64,000 nt of DNA from an uncultured Clostridia bacterium (GCA_934747775.1 CAKVHA010000001.1:1-64000), one strand, 5' to 3'; counted from the first letter of the stretch, positions 34,819 through 44,376 are shown. Made by a program: numbers and translations. The notes: generated by a model from the sequence alone, not told the origin.

Positions 34819-37590
34819 TTATTTTTTCTTAGTGAGATTTCGGTCGCGAATTTTTTCAAACACGCTAAGAAGAGTGTTGTAAATAGGCTGCGACAACAAA
34901 ACTAAGATGATTATAAACAATATATTAGATAGGCTTAGTGCAACATATCCAAAGAAACTCCAAGGAAGCACGCACATAGCAATAATTATGCCTACAACAG
35001 TACCACTAAACAACACGCCGCGATACAAATTAAAAGGTTTGCACAATGTGAATAGAACCATAACGCCACCAAAAGTTGTGGTTAGCGATGTCATTGTTAT
35101 AAACTGAGTTCCGTCGCCAGTGTATTTATCAAAGAAGTAGCACGCAATTGCGTTTATGGTGAAAATTAGTGCACTAGGAATAACTTTTGCTAGTAAGTTG
35201 GAGAAAAATTTACCTTTAATAAGGTCGTTGTTTGGCTGGAGCGCTAAGAAGAACGCAGCAATACCAATAACGAAAAATTCTAGCAAGAACATATGGATTG
35301 TTGTAAACTGATAGTACTCATTTGGCAAGATTAAGTAGAAAATTGTAAGCAACATTGTGTACAAGGTTTTCATTAAGAAAAGTGATGCGGTGTTTTGAAT
35401 GTTGTTAACAACGCGTCTACCTTCTGCCACCACGCTAGGCATACTAGAAAAGTTGCTGTCCAATAGCACTAGGCTACTAACATTGCGGGTTGCTTCGCTT
35501 CCGCTTGCCATTGCTATGCTACAATCGGCTTCTTTTAGCGCCAAAATATCGTTTACGCCGTCGCCTGTCATAGCAACTTTGTGCCCTTTGCTTTTTAGAG
35601 CCTTAACCAAAATGCTTTTTTGTTCGGGGCTAACGCGTCCAAAAACGGTGTATTTTTCGGCAGCTTCAATAACTTGCTGTTCGCTTAAACCTTCTAGACT
35701 AATGTACATTTTTGCGTTTTCAACACCAACACGTTTGCTTACTTCGCTAACGGTTACTGGGTTGTCACCAGAGATAATTTTAATTGCAACGCCGTTGTCT
35801 TTAAACCACTGAATAGTTGCCGACGCATCTTCTCTAATATGGTCTTCAATTACAATTAAACAAATTGGAGTGCGTTTGTCGCTAATTTTAGACTCGTTTA
35901 TTTCTCCATTGCATTTTGCAAGAAGCAACACTCTAAATCCGCGTTGGGCGTACGATTTTACTTGTTTTTCAATATCAGGAGTTTTTGTTTTTAGCACAAA
36001 CTCTGGTGCGCCATACATATATGTTTCGCCGTTTTTAAAGGTTACGGCACTATATTTGCGGGCACTACTAAATGGAATAATGCTTTTTGCCGTAAGTTCT
36101 TTGCTATACCCAAAGTGAAGTGCAAGGGCGCGGCTGGTTTGGTTGTTGTCATCTAAGGCTGTAAGCATAGAACCCATAATATCAGAAATATTTTCACTAA
36201 AAGTTGGGTCTACCTGAACAACCGTAAACACTTTCATTGTTCCGTCGGTTATTGTGCCAGTTTTGTCTAGACACAACACATCGGCGCGGGCTAGCATTTC
36301 TATGCTATATAGGTCTTGCACAAGGGTGCGTTTTCTAGCAAGTTTTATTACACCTGCCGCTAGCGCCATACTGGTTAGCAAAAACATTCCGGCTGGAATC
36401 ATACCTACGGTTGAACCTGCGGTGAAGTACACTGCGGCAGTTTTTCCTGCATTGTGATAAACATTTAGGAATGTTAGCACCGATAGCGGAACTAGCACTA
36501 CGCCTATGATTTTTATAATTGTGTTAAGGGTGTTAATAAGTTCGCTCTTTGGTTTTTGATAGCGTTTTGCTTTTGCAGAAAGTTTTGCGGTGTAGCTATC
36601 GGCACCCACCTTATCCACTTTTGCGTAGCATTTGCCACTTACAACAAAGCTGCCGCTATACAACACTGCGCCTTTGCGTTTTTTAATAGAAACACTTTCG
36701 CCAGTTAGCAAACTTTCGTTTACTTCCACTTCACCGTCTAGCACAATACAATCGGCACATATTTGTTTGCCAGAAGAAAACATAACAATATCATCTAGCA
36801 CCAAATTTTCTATTGGAATTTCCATTTCGGCCTTATTTCGCACAACGGTTGCAACTGGCGACACCATTAGGCTTATTTTTTCGATTGTTTTTTTCGCCTT
36901 AATTTCTTGAATTATTCCTATTGCAAGGTTGCAAGTAAACGGAACCATAAAGAAAATATATTTGATTGGTGCTTTTGCAATTATTAATGCAATAGCAATT
37001 GTGATACACAAAATGTTAAAGAAAGTAAAGATGTTTGACAAGAAAATTTGTGCGTAGGTTTTTGTGTTTTTGTTTTCAATTACATTTACACAACCTTCTT
37101 GATTTCGCTTTTCAATCTGCTCGGTGGTTAGACCAACTTTATAGCTTGGGTCATAACGCTCCACAAACTTAACGCCTGTTTCTTTTTCTTTTTTCTTTTT
37201 GGCTGGTTTTTCTTTTTTTTCTATAATGCGCGGAGTTTTGTAAACCACGCCGTCTTCTTCAAAAGTGCCCACTTCAATAATATCTTTAGCGCCCTTTTTC
37301 TTAATCTGCTTTCTCGCCTTTTTATGGTCTATTACTTCCACAGGTGGTGCAATTTCGGGTTCTTCGGCTGGTGTTAAAACTTCGGTTTCTAGCACAGTTA
37401 CGCTTGGCTCAATATCCTTAACCGCTTCTTTTTCTTTTGGAGCTTTTGACTTACTAGGTTTTAATTTTTCAGTAGCATTAACGGTGTCTTTTAAATCTGT
37501 TTCAGCTGTACTAGATTGTTCCAACTCAACATTTTTAATATCGTTTTTTTCGCTAATTTTTTTGTTCTTTTTTTGTTTTTTGTTTGCCAC
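34819..37590 (-). CDS. CtpE-like P-type cation ATPase
   Basis: 923 residues. The first 160 are a Lys/Glu-rich, Pro-containing cytoplasmic extension. The pump follows with TGES (about 298), DKTGTIT (about 440), GDGVNDILAL (about 680) and a tail of six helices. The sequence EADCSIAMASGSEATRNVSSLVLLDSNF matches the CtpE-like subgroup, in which the mycobacterial member takes up calcium. Substrate here is inference. It starts with GTG; AAGGA lies 9 nt upstream and no better ATG exists in frame. Unlike the pump at 21910, all catalytic residues are intact. Confidence 0.85.
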   Translation of the reverse strand: MANKKQKKNKKISEKNDIKNVELEQSSTAETDLKDTVNATEKLKPSKSKAPKEKEAVKDIEPSVTVLETEVLTPAEEPEIAPPVEVIDHKKARKQIKKKGAKDIIEVGTFEEDGVVYKTPRIIEKKEKPAKKKKEKETGVKFVERYDPSYKVGLTTEQIEKRNQEGCVNVIENKNTKTYAQIFLSNIFTFFNILCITIAIALIIAKAPIKYIFFMVPFTCNLAIGIIQEIKAKKTIEKISLMVSPVATVVRNKAEMEIPIENLVLDDIVMFSSGKQICADCIVLDGEVEVNESLLTGESVSIKKRKGAVLYSGSFVVSGKCYAKVDKVGADSYTAKLSAKAKRYQKPKSELINTLNTIIKIIGVVLVPLSVLTFLNVYHNAGKTAAVYFTAGSTVGMIPAGMFLLTSMALAAGVIKLARKRTLVQDLYSIEMLARADVLCLDKTGTITDGTMKVFTVVQVDPTFSENISDIMGSMLTALDDNNQTSRALALHFGYSKELTAKSIIPFSSARKYSAVTFKNGETYMYGAPEFVLKTKTPDIEKQVKSYAQRGFRVLLLAKCNGEINESKISDKRTPICLIVIEDHIREDASATIQWFKDNGVAIKIISGDNPVTVSEVSKRVGVENAKMYISLEGLSEQQVIEAAEKYTVFGRVSPEQKSILVKALKSKGHKVAMTGDGVNDILALKEADCSIAMASGSEATRNVSSLVLLDSNFSSMPSVVAEGRRVVNNIQNTASLFLMKTLYTMLLTIFYLILPNEYYQFTTIHMFLLEFFVIGIAAFFLALQPNNDLIKGKFFSNLLAKVIPSALIFTINAIACYFFDKYTGDGTQFITMTSLTTTFGGVMVLFTLCKPFNLYRGVLFSGTVVGIIIAMCVLPWSFFGYVALSLSNILFIIILVLLSQPIYNTLLSVFEKIRDRNLTKKK

Positions 37591-37625
37591 AGCAACACAT
37601 CCTTTTGTTATTAATTATACTAGGT

Positions 37626-37651
37626 TATGATATAGTATATCATATGTAATT
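37626..37651 (-). promoter_or_regulatory. Promoter with palindrome of the CtpE-like ATPase
   Basis: TATGATAT-AGT-ATATCATA (37626-37644) is a perfect inverted repeat overlapping an extended -10 (TGATATACT on the minus strand). A candidate -35 TTGAAA lies 16 nt upstream of that -10. The rest of the gap up to the tRNA promoter (37652-37855) is A/T-rich with nothing I recognise. Confidence 0.55.
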
Positions 37652-37855
37652 ACTTTTTCAAAACCACATAATAAAAATTTTTTAACAAATTTAAATATTT
37701 TTTTATTGTTTTTAATTAAAACACTACTAAAAAACATTATTATGGTCATAGCGTAAGCAATTTTCGTTTGTTTTCCAAAATTATATAGTATTTTAAGATT
37801 TAAAAAAGTGTTTTCAATTTTTTTTGACACGCGGCACACAAATTTCATTTTTCTA

Positions 37856-37885
37856 TTGACTAACCGCACTAAAATTTGATATATT
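37856..37885 (+). promoter_or_regulatory. tRNA-Glu promoter
   Basis: TTGACT, an 18-nt spacer and TATATT, 17 nt before the tRNA. Confidence 0.7.
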
Positions 37886-37902
37886 ATGTATGTTTTAAAT
37901 AT

Positions 37903-37977
37903 GGCGCTATGGTCAAGAGGTTAAGACGCTACCCTCTCAAGGTGGAATCAGGAGTTCAATTCTCCTTAGCGCTACCA
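37903..37977 (+). tRNA. tRNA-Glu (anticodon CTC)
   Basis: 75 nt with encoded CCA. Acceptor GGCGCTA/TAGCGCT (first pair G-T), D arm GGTCAAGAGGTTAAGAC, anticodon stem CTACC/GGTGG around loop CTCTCAA (anticodon CTC), T arm AGGAGTTCAATTCTCCT. Body features match tRNA-Glu. The CTC anticodon reads GAG and is the less common isoacceptor in AT-rich genomes; a TTC isoacceptor must lie elsewhere. Confidence 0.9.
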
Positions 37978-37983
37978 AGTAAA

Positions 37984-38015
37984 AAAACCGCTAGGTGTTA
38001 CTGGCGGTTTTTTGT
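37984..38015. terminator. Bidirectional terminator, tRNA-Glu / NahK gene
   Basis: AAAACCGCTAG pairs with CTGGCGGTTTT (one G-T), loop GTGTTA, with T-runs both ways. It straddles the end of the convergent kinase gene. Confidence 0.85.
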
Positions 38016-39128
38016 TGTTTTGTTTGCTTGTTTAATTACTGTGTTGTAAATATTGTGAATAGACCTATTCATATCTGGTTCGTGTTTTACAAACTCATTG
38101 CAAAGTTTAAACTGAGCACGCGCGCGTTCTAAATTGTGGTCTGGTCGTGCTGGGTCGCATTTAAAATATTTGTTTCCATTTAAGTAATCGGTTAAAAATC
38201 TTAAACCCAATTCGTAGGTTAGTACAATTGGCGCGTTAGACATTAGGTCTAGCTCTTCCTTAGTAATGGTGCTGGCGGTTTCGGATAAAAATCCGTGAGT
38301 GAACGACATAAATTTTTTAGGGTCTAATTTAATGTTATCCATATTTAGTTCGTCTTCAGCCCCTGTGTTGGCGCAATAGCGTATTGCGTCACCATAGTCA
38401 AACAAAATACTCCCAGGCATAATTGTGTCTAAGTCAATAACACACACCGATTTATGTGTGAAATCGTCTAGCATAACATTGTTTAATTTTGTATCATTAT
38501 GAACTACACGTGTTGGAATTTTGCCACTTAAAAGTGGTTCCATAATTTTAGAAGCATATTCCTTAAGTCTAATAGCTTGTGTAATTTCTTCGCGCGCTTT
38601 TTTGTAGGTTGAAAAATTTATGCTTTGAAGCTGCTCTCTAAAAGCGGCGTATCTTGCAATTGTGTTGTGAAAATCAGGGATACTTTCTTTTAATGATGCC
38701 GCATCAAAGTCACTAAGTTGACGCTGAAATTTTCCAAATCCAACTCCCGCTTGAAACAACAGTTGCGTATTGGCTTCGTCATAGGTGGACGCATTAGTTA
38801 TGCACTTATACACGCGGTACACGCCCTCGTCTTTTGGGCTCACCCAATAGTTTAGCCCAGTGTCGTCGCTTGGAATTAAACTTAAAACTTCGCGTTCAAC
38901 ATCGCCACCTTCTTGTTCTACTTTATGCCTTATGTGTTCAGTTACGCGCGCTATATTATCCATTAGCCCATCTACATCTTTAAAAACATATGTGTTTATA
39001 CCTTGCACAACATATGTGTTTTTGTTGTTGTCCGCAACCTCCCACGATGTGTTAATTAATCCTTTTGAAATAACCTTACTAGCAACTGGAGTTATTCCAA
39101 AGTGTTTACAAATTTCAAATACATTCAT
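37998..39128 (-). CDS. N-acetylhexosamine 1-kinase-like (NahK) phosphotransferase
   Basis: 376 residues, APH/choline-kinase fold. N-lobe phrases TSWEVADNNKNTYVVQGINTYVFKDVDGLMDNI, catalytic loop VVHNDTKLNNVMLD (about 205-218) and metal-binding VCVIDLDTIMPGSILFDYGDAIR are those of NahK-type kinases, which phosphorylate GlcNAc/GalNAc at C1. It would act in amino-sugar salvage, but no phosphorylase or uridylyltransferase gene is nearby, so the exact sugar is uncertain. AGGGG lies 8 nt before the ATG. Confidence 0.8.
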   Translation of the reverse strand: MNVFEICKHFGITPVASKVISKGLINTSWEVADNNKNTYVVQGINTYVFKDVDGLMDNIARVTEHIRHKVEQEGGDVEREVLSLIPSDDTGLNYWVSPKDEGVYRVYKCITNASTYDEANTQLLFQAGVGFGKFQRQLSDFDAASLKESIPDFHNTIARYAAFREQLQSINFSTYKKAREEITQAIRLKEYASKIMEPLLSGKIPTRVVHNDTKLNNVMLDDFTHKSVCVIDLDTIMPGSILFDYGDAIRYCANTGAEDELNMDNIKLDPKKFMSFTHGFLSETASTITKEELDLMSNAPIVLTYELGLRFLTDYLNGNKYFKCDPARPDHNLERARAQFKLCNEFVKHEPDMNRSIHNIYNTVIKQANKTTKNRQ

Positions 39129-39319
39129 ACTTTTGCCCCTAGTTATAATATGATGGTCGTTTTAAAAACGCTAAAATACTAACAATGTACAAGCATTGTT
39201 TATTGGGTTTTATTTTAAACCCTAATCTTCGTGTCGCTATTGTTGGAGTAATTAATGCTATCATTAAACTCTATCTACCCATTGTTTGAGCAAGATTATG
39301 AATAGATGATTTTAAATTA

Positions 39320-39350
39320 GTCCTTAGGTTTGACACGAGAGCTAAGGATT
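39320..39350 (-). repeat. Partial composite element (copy F)
   Basis: TTTGACACGAGAGCTAAGGATTTAATT echoes the GACAC-box plus AAGGATTTATTT junction of copies B and D. No GGGGAAGG part or 63-bp repeats are attached. A separate GGGTTT/AAACCC hairpin lies at about 39207-39224 in the same gap. Confidence 0.4.
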
Positions 39351-39952
39351 TAATTCTTTGTGCTTTGAAGGATGTAATATCCTTTATCTCGTTTTAAAAT
39401 TGTGGCGTTTCCAAAAACAGTTTCCATATGTTTTTTCATACTTTCTTCGCCGTGGCTTTTTCTAATAACAAGCGTTATTGTTCCACCTTTAACCAAATGG
39501 TCAGCTGCACCACTTATCACACCAAACAATATTTGTTTGCCAACTTTAATTGGTGGGTTTGTGACAATATGGTTATACTTTTTGTCAACATTGTTATATA
39601 AATCGCTTTCAAACACATTGTTTTGTGACACATTGTTAAGTTTACAATTTTGTTTGCTTAATTCCACCGCAACACTATTAACATCTAGCATATCCACATT
39701 TATGTTGTTGTAAAAAGTTTTTAGCACTATTCCAATTACACCTAATCCACAGCCAAAATCTAGTACATCGCCATTTAGCGGAATATTATTTTTAATAATC
39801 GTGGACAACAAAACTTTTGTGCCTTCGTCAATTTTATCTTTACTAAAAACACTATCCACACTTTTAAATGTAAATTGCTTGCCATTAAAAGTTTCGGTGA
39901 ATGTAAAGTAATCTGAGTCTTTATGTTGTTTTGCAATAAAATAATGTTCCAT
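39350..39952 (-). CDS. RsmC-like class I SAM methyltransferase
   Basis: 200 residues. Motif I VLDFGCGLGVIG (about 63-74), acidic motif II DMLDVNSVAV, and catalytic NPPI near 130. The pattern fits the YbxB/RsmC group, which methylates guanine N2 in 16S rRNA (G1207). The NPP(F/Y)-type motif indicates exocyclic amine methylation. AAGGGAA lies upstream of the ATG. Monocistronic. Confidence 0.83.
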   Translation of the reverse strand: MEHYFIAKQHKDSDYFTFTETFNGKQFTFKSVDSVFSKDKIDEGTKVLLSTIIKNNIPLNGDVLDFGCGLGVIGIVLKTFYNNINVDMLDVNSVAVELSKQNCKLNNVSQNNVFESDLYNNVDKKYNHIVTNPPIKVGKQILFGVISGAADHLVKGGTITLVIRKSHGEESMKKHMETVFGNATILKRDKGYYILQSTKN

Positions 39953-40025
39953 ATTGTGTTCCCTTTTTTAATACGAAGATATTATATCATATCATTTTTA
40001 AATTGTAAAGTTGGGTTTAAAAATA

Positions 40026-40052
40026 GGAAGAAACACAAAATTTTCTTCCTAC
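40026..40052 (-). terminator. Terminator after cysS
   Basis: TAGGAAGAA/TTCTTCCTA, a 9-bp stem, 118 nt after the cysS stop. The T-run is weak. Confidence 0.55.
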
Positions 40053-40169
40053 TTTTATATATGCATATTATTGAATTATTGGTTTTAAAGCAAAACACCT
40101 TTATATAATCTAACACAAATGTGTTTTTAGTTACAATATTTTTATTATTAAAAATAAATCAATATTTTA

Positions 40170-41555
40170 TTATTTTTTTTCTACTTTGTAGCCGTCTTTA
40201 TTATCTAGCACCACATAACCTTTGTTTGCAATTTCATCTCTTAAAATGTCGGCATTCATCCAGTCTTTATTTAGTTTTGCTTGCCATCTTAATTCGGCAA
40301 GTTGTTTTATTTCTTTTGGAATATCGTCTACTTTAGAATCTACTAAGTTTAACGCCAAAACTTCGTCAAATTTTTGTATTAATTTAATTTTTGTAGTGCC
40401 GCTGGTTTCCAATTTTAAAACATCGTAAACCATTGTTATTGCCATTGCGGTGTTAAGGTCGTTTGAAATTGTTTCTTTAAATTTAGTAAGAATCTTATCG
40501 TAAACATCAATATCAAACTCGCCGTCGTTTTGAACCATAGCGATAGATTTTTTAAGTTTGTCGTAAGCAACTTGTGAACCATCCAAGCGGTCGTAACTAA
40601 ACAAAAGTGGTTTTGAGTAATGCGATTGAAGAAGGTAGAATCTATATGCAAGTGGGTCATAACCTTTTTCCTTAAGCAATTCTACAGTTGTAAACTCACC
40701 TTTGCTTTTACTCATTTTGCCTGTTTCATTATTTAGGTGTTGAGTATGAAACCAATAGTGGCACCAAGGGTGACCAAGGTAACTTTCGCTTTGAGCAATT
40801 TCGTTTGTGTGGTGCGGAAATTTGTTATCCACGCCGCCGCAATGAATATCCAAATGCTCGCCAAGGTATTTAATTGAAATTCCGGTACACTCTATATGCC
40901 ATCCTGGGTAGCCTAGTCCCCAAGGGCTTTCCCATTTAAGTTCTTGATCAGCAAATTTTGATTTTGTAAACCACAACACAAAGTCGGCTTGGTTGCGTTT
41001 GCCTTCGTCATATTCTACACCTTCACGCACGCCAACTAGGTTTTCGTTAGCGCTGTGACCAGTAAGAACATAATATTCTTTTAGTTTTGAAACATCAAAA
41101 TACACATTTCCGTTTGAGATGTAGGCATAGCCTTTTTCTAGCAATGCGGATATTATTTTAATATATTCGTCAATAATGCTTGTGGCTGGAACTACAATTT
41201 CTGGCCATTTAATGTTAAGAGCTTTGCAGTCTTTTTTAAACGCTTCGGTGTAAAATTTTGCTATATCCATAACGCTTTTATGTTCGCGCTCAGCACTTTT
41301 AACCATTTTGTCGTCGCCATAATCGGAATCGTTAGACAAATGCCCCACATCAGTTATGTTCATAGCTCTAGTTACGTGATAACCCAAAAAGTTTAGGGTG
41401 CGCTCTAGCACGTCTTCCATAACATAAGTACGCAAATTTCCAATGTGTGCAAAATGATATACTGTGGGTCCACAAGTGTACAATTTTACATTGTCTTTAT
41501 CGTAAGGGGTAAACTCCTCTATTTTTTTAGTAAGTGAATTATAAAATTTTAACAT
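40170..41555 (-). CDS. cysS: Cysteinyl-tRNA synthetase
   Basis: 461 residues. Zinc-ligand CGPTVY (C28), HIGN (37-40), WHIEC, HHTNE and KMSKS near 281, all standard class Ia CysRS signatures. It charges tRNA-Cys in the cytoplasm. Length is typical. AGAGG lies 7 nt before the ATG and a near-consensus promoter is 70 nt upstream. I see no T-box leader. Confidence 0.97.
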   Translation of the reverse strand: MLKFYNSLTKKIEEFTPYDKDNVKLYTCGPTVYHFAHIGNLRTYVMEDVLERTLNFLGYHVTRAMNITDVGHLSNDSDYGDDKMVKSAEREHKSVMDIAKFYTEAFKKDCKALNIKWPEIVVPATSIIDEYIKIISALLEKGYAYISNGNVYFDVSKLKEYYVLTGHSANENLVGVREGVEYDEGKRNQADFVLWFTKSKFADQELKWESPWGLGYPGWHIECTGISIKYLGEHLDIHCGGVDNKFPHHTNEIAQSESYLGHPWCHYWFHTQHLNNETGKMSKSKGEFTTVELLKEKGYDPLAYRFYLLQSHYSKPLLFSYDRLDGSQVAYDKLKKSIAMVQNDGEFDIDVYDKILTKFKETISNDLNTAMAITMVYDVLKLETSGTTKIKLIQKFDEVLALNLVDSKVDDIPKEIKQLAELRWQAKLNKDWMNADILRDEIANKGYVVLDNKDGYKVEKK

Positions 41556-41623
41556 AAATTCCTCTCTATATATTTTATTCTTGAAAAAAAATTATGGTTA
41601 TTATTCAAAAATAAACTGCTTAT

Positions 41624-41653
41624 ATTATACAACCAAATAGCAAAAAATGTCAA
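41624..41653 (-). promoter_or_regulatory. cysS promoter
   Basis: On the minus strand TTGACA, an 18-nt spacer and TATAAT, both hexamers consensus. Confidence 0.85.
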
Positions 41654-41748
41654 ATATATGAATATAGTGTTTTGGGGATTTTGTCGGATAATATCGCAAA
41701 TCAAAACCGCAATATTATTTATATAATATAAAATAATCATTATTTATT

Positions 41749-41776
41749 TTGTATTTTTAAGGTTTTATAATATAAT
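41749..41776 (+). promoter_or_regulatory. pyk promoter and leader start
   Basis: TTGTAT, a 16-nt spacer and TATAAT, followed by a 130-nt A/T-rich leader with a small TGCATTT/AAATGCA hairpin at about 41836-41851. No known riboswitch was recognised. Confidence 0.55.
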
Positions 41777-41909
41777 TATTAAAATATTGTTTGTACAACT
41801 ATAATCAATATTGTAAAAACCGCATATTTTTAAGTGCATTTTTAAATGCATAAAAAACAAAATTTTAAGGTTTGTGGTTTTTAATAAACAAAATTTTTTA
41901 GGGTGAAAT

Positions 41910-43319
41910 ATGAGAAAAACTAAAATTTTAGCTACAATTGGGCCAGCGTGCAACACATACAAGATTATGAAGGAAATGGTGCAAAGCGGACTAAACGGCG
42001 TGCGAATTAATTTTAGCCACGGCAACCAACAAACAAATCAAATAATAATTGACACCGCAAAACGCGTGCGTGAAGAACTAAAATGTCCGCTAAGTATTGT
42101 TGTGGACACTCGTGGTCCAGAAGTGCGAGTAAAAACCTTTAAAGACGGCAAAGTTGTGCTAAAAAAGGGTCAAACATTTAAATTTGTAAGCAGCGACATT
42201 GCTGGCGATGAAACACAAGTAAGCGTAACTAGACCTATTATTTTTAAAGCCTTAAAAGTGGGCAACAAAGTGCTTGCTTGCGACGGACTAATAGTAATGA
42301 AAATAACCGAAGCGAGCGCAAAAGAAATTGTTTGCAAAGTAACAGCTGGTGGCGAGATTTCAAACAACAAAGGGTTGTTTTTTCCTGGTGTGAAATACAA
42401 CTTTGAGTATTTAAACGACGCGGACAAGGCGGACATTATTTGGGCAATTAAAAACAACGCCGATTACATTGCTGCAAGTTTTGTAAACTGCAAAGAAGAT
42501 GTGTTAACACTTAAAAACCTTGTGAAAGAATACGGCGGAAAACAAGAAATTATTAGCAAAATTGAAAGCAAAGCGGGCTTAAAAAACCTAGACGAAATTA
42601 TTGAAGTTAGCGACGGAATTATGGTTGCGCGCGGCGACTTGGGAGTGGAGCTTCCTTTGCAAAAATTGCCTAAAATACAGCGCGATATGATAGAAAAAAC
42701 TATGACAGCTGGTAAATTTGTAATAACCGCAACCGAAATGCTAGCCAGTATGCAAGACAATGTTAGACCAACACGTGCCGAAGTTAGCGATGTGGCGAAT
42801 GCTGTTTCACAAGGAACTAGCACCATTATGCTATCTGGCGAAACGGCTGTGGGCAAGTACCCAGTGGAAGCGGTTAAAACTATGGCGCAAATTGCCGAGC
42901 AGACCGAAAAAGACATTGAAAATTTTAAAAACTTTAACCGCTTAGAATTTAAAAACAAAAACATTCCAGATGTAATTTCTTACTCGGCAGTGTCTACAAG
43001 TTTTGCACTAGGAGCAAAGGCAATTGCCGTGCTTACAAACAGCGGAAACAGCGCAAAACTTATTGCAAGATTTAAGCCAAACTGCCCTATTATTGCAGTA
43101 ACCGACGAAGAAAAAGTTTACTTTAAATGCGGCATTATAGGCGGAGTTTATCCAATTTTTACTAAAATTCCGTACGGAAAATTAGGCGAAATTTTTAACA
43201 TTTGCTCGGCCGCAACACTAAACAACCACTTTGCAAAAACTGGTGACTATATTATTGTATCCAGTGCAAGCCGTCATATGGAAACCGACACCGATTTTGT
43301 TAAAGTTGTTAAATTATAA
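41910..43319 (+). CDS. pyk: Pyruvate kinase
   Basis: 469 residues. KILATIGPACN, RINFSHG, the barrel KIESKAGLKNLDEII with catalytic Lys, MVARGDLGVELP, and TEMLASM...PTRAEVSDVANAV, the family signature. It makes ATP and pyruvate from phosphoenolpyruvate. It lacks the extra C-terminal PEP-utilisers-like domain that many Bacillus and Clostridium enzymes carry. The ATG follows AGGGTGAAAT. The terminator is shared with tRNA-Arg. Confidence 0.97.
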   Translation: MRKTKILATIGPACNTYKIMKEMVQSGLNGVRINFSHGNQQTNQIIIDTAKRVREELKCPLSIVVDTRGPEVRVKTFKDGKVVLKKGQTFKFVSSDIAGDETQVSVTRPIIFKALKVGNKVLACDGLIVMKITEASAKEIVCKVTAGGEISNNKGLFFPGVKYNFEYLNDADKADIIWAIKNNADYIAASFVNCKEDVLTLKNLVKEYGGKQEIISKIESKAGLKNLDEIIEVSDGIMVARGDLGVELPLQKLPKIQRDMIEKTMTAGKFVITATEMLASMQDNVRPTRAEVSDVANAVSQGTSTIMLSGETAVGKYPVEAVKTMAQIAEQTEKDIENFKNFNRLEFKNKNIPDVISYSAVSTSFALGAKAIAVLTNSGNSAKLIARFKPNCPIIAVTDEEKVYFKCGIIGGVYPIFTKIPYGKLGEIFNICSAATLNNHFAKTGDYIIVSSASRHMETDTDFVKVVKL

Positions 43320-43333
43320 AAAATAAACAAATA

Positions 43334-43366
43334 AAAAAAGTCCAAACACTTGTGTTTGGATTTTTT
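43334..43366. terminator. Bidirectional terminator, pyk / tRNA-Arg
   Basis: TCCAAACAC/GTGTTTGGA with loop TT, seven A and seven T residues either side. Confidence 0.88.
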
Positions 43367-43443
43367 TGGTGCACCGTGGGGGATTCGAACTCTCGACCTT
43401 TGGTTCCGTAGACCAACGCTCTATCCAGCTGAGCTAACGGTGC
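43367..43443 (-). tRNA. tRNA-Arg (anticodon ACG)
   Basis: 77 nt with encoded CCA. Acceptor GCACCGT/ACGGTGC, D arm TAGCTCAGCTGGATAGAGC, anticodon stem TTGGT/ACCAA around loop CTACGGA (anticodon ACG; A34 would be edited to inosine by TadA), T arm GAGAGTTCGAATCCCCC. Confidence 0.93.
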
Positions 43444-43601
43444 ATATTAAGCTAACAAATTACAAGCACTAACGGTTATAATTTTATAAATGCAAAACAA
43501 TAGCAAGTTCCACTTTTGTTATGCACACATAATTATAACCGCATTAGGTTTAATTGTCAACAAAAATTTTAATTAAGTTATAAAGTTTAAAACCGCTTTT
43601 T

Positions 43602-44330
43602 TTATTCCTTATGTTCCGCGTAAAAGCCTGCACCGCCACGAATATCGTTTACTGGCAAACTAAAAACAATGCCGTTGCCTTTTTCGGTTGGGTGTGTGCG
43701 GTCGCTAATTTCTTGCATAACTTTTTTGCGGATTTTTTTATCAACCACAATTAACACAACTTCTTTTTCCGCTTGAATATTAATGCCGTTTAGTTCTATT
43801 TCTTCGCCTTTTACGCTGCTACGTCCGTACAAAATTGTAGCGCCAGTTGCGCCAGCATCACGCGATGCATCAACCACATAATCAGCATAACCACGGTTTA
43901 TGATACACACAATTAAATCGTTTTTATTTGTATTTTCAAGTTCGGTTTTTTCCATTTTTGGTTTCTTTATTGGTTTTAAAGGTTTCATATTTTTACCCCC
44001 ATAACTTAAATTTAATATATCCAAAATATCGCTAGTAATTGCGTTTATATTAATTGAAAACGCAACACCGTTGTGCGGCTCGGTTAGATTAAGAGAATCC
44101 GACACATCGTTTATAACATTTAGCCTGTCGCTAGAATTAACAACCGCAGTAACAACGTCGCGGTCTATAATGCCAAAGCCAAAAATGTCGCCCAACACCG
44201 ACGCTGCTGTACCCTTACCCATAAGCGTGGTGTTGCCACAAATGCCGTATTTTAAAAACACATCATCCACCAGCCCAAGCTTGTTGCGCGATGTTATTAC
44301 AAAAAGCATTTCAAATGGAGAATAATTCAT
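43602..44330 (-). CDS. Tandem PII-like signalling protein
   Basis: 242 residues made of two ferredoxin-like PII-type domains (about 5-112 and 138-240) joined by a Lys/Pro linker (KPLKPIKKPKMEK). Shared phrases are 'MLFVITSRNKLGLVDDVF' against 'LIVCIINRGYADYVVDA', and 'GNTTLMGKG' against 'GATILYGRS'. PII-like proteins bind nucleotides or other small ligands and regulate a partner, usually a transporter next door. It is 46 nt after the DUF1538 gene on the same strand, so it probably regulates that transporter. No T-loop Tyr for uridylylation is evident. Confidence 0.72.
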   Translation of the reverse strand: MNYSPFEMLFVITSRNKLGLVDDVFLKYGICGNTTLMGKGTAASVLGDIFGFGIIDRDVVTAVVNSSDRLNVINDVSDSLNLTEPHNGVAFSININAITSDILDILNLSYGGKNMKPLKPIKKPKMEKTELENTNKNDLIVCIINRGYADYVVDASRDAGATGATILYGRSSVKGEEIELNGINIQAEKEVVLIVVDKKIRKKVMQEISDRTHPTEKGNGIVFSLPVNDIRGGAGFYAEHKE

Positions 44331-44376
44331 AACTTTTTATCCTTTTAATATTTTTAGTGAAATTAAAAAACCACAA

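Noticed and set aside
34700..34882. 60-codon plus-strand frame near the cassette edge
   Set aside because: It crosses the terminator hairpin and the 3' end of the P-type ATPase; there is no ribosome site.
41556..41909. T-box leader for cysS
   Set aside because: The promoter lies only about 70 nt before the start codon and no T-box consensus or antiterminator is present.
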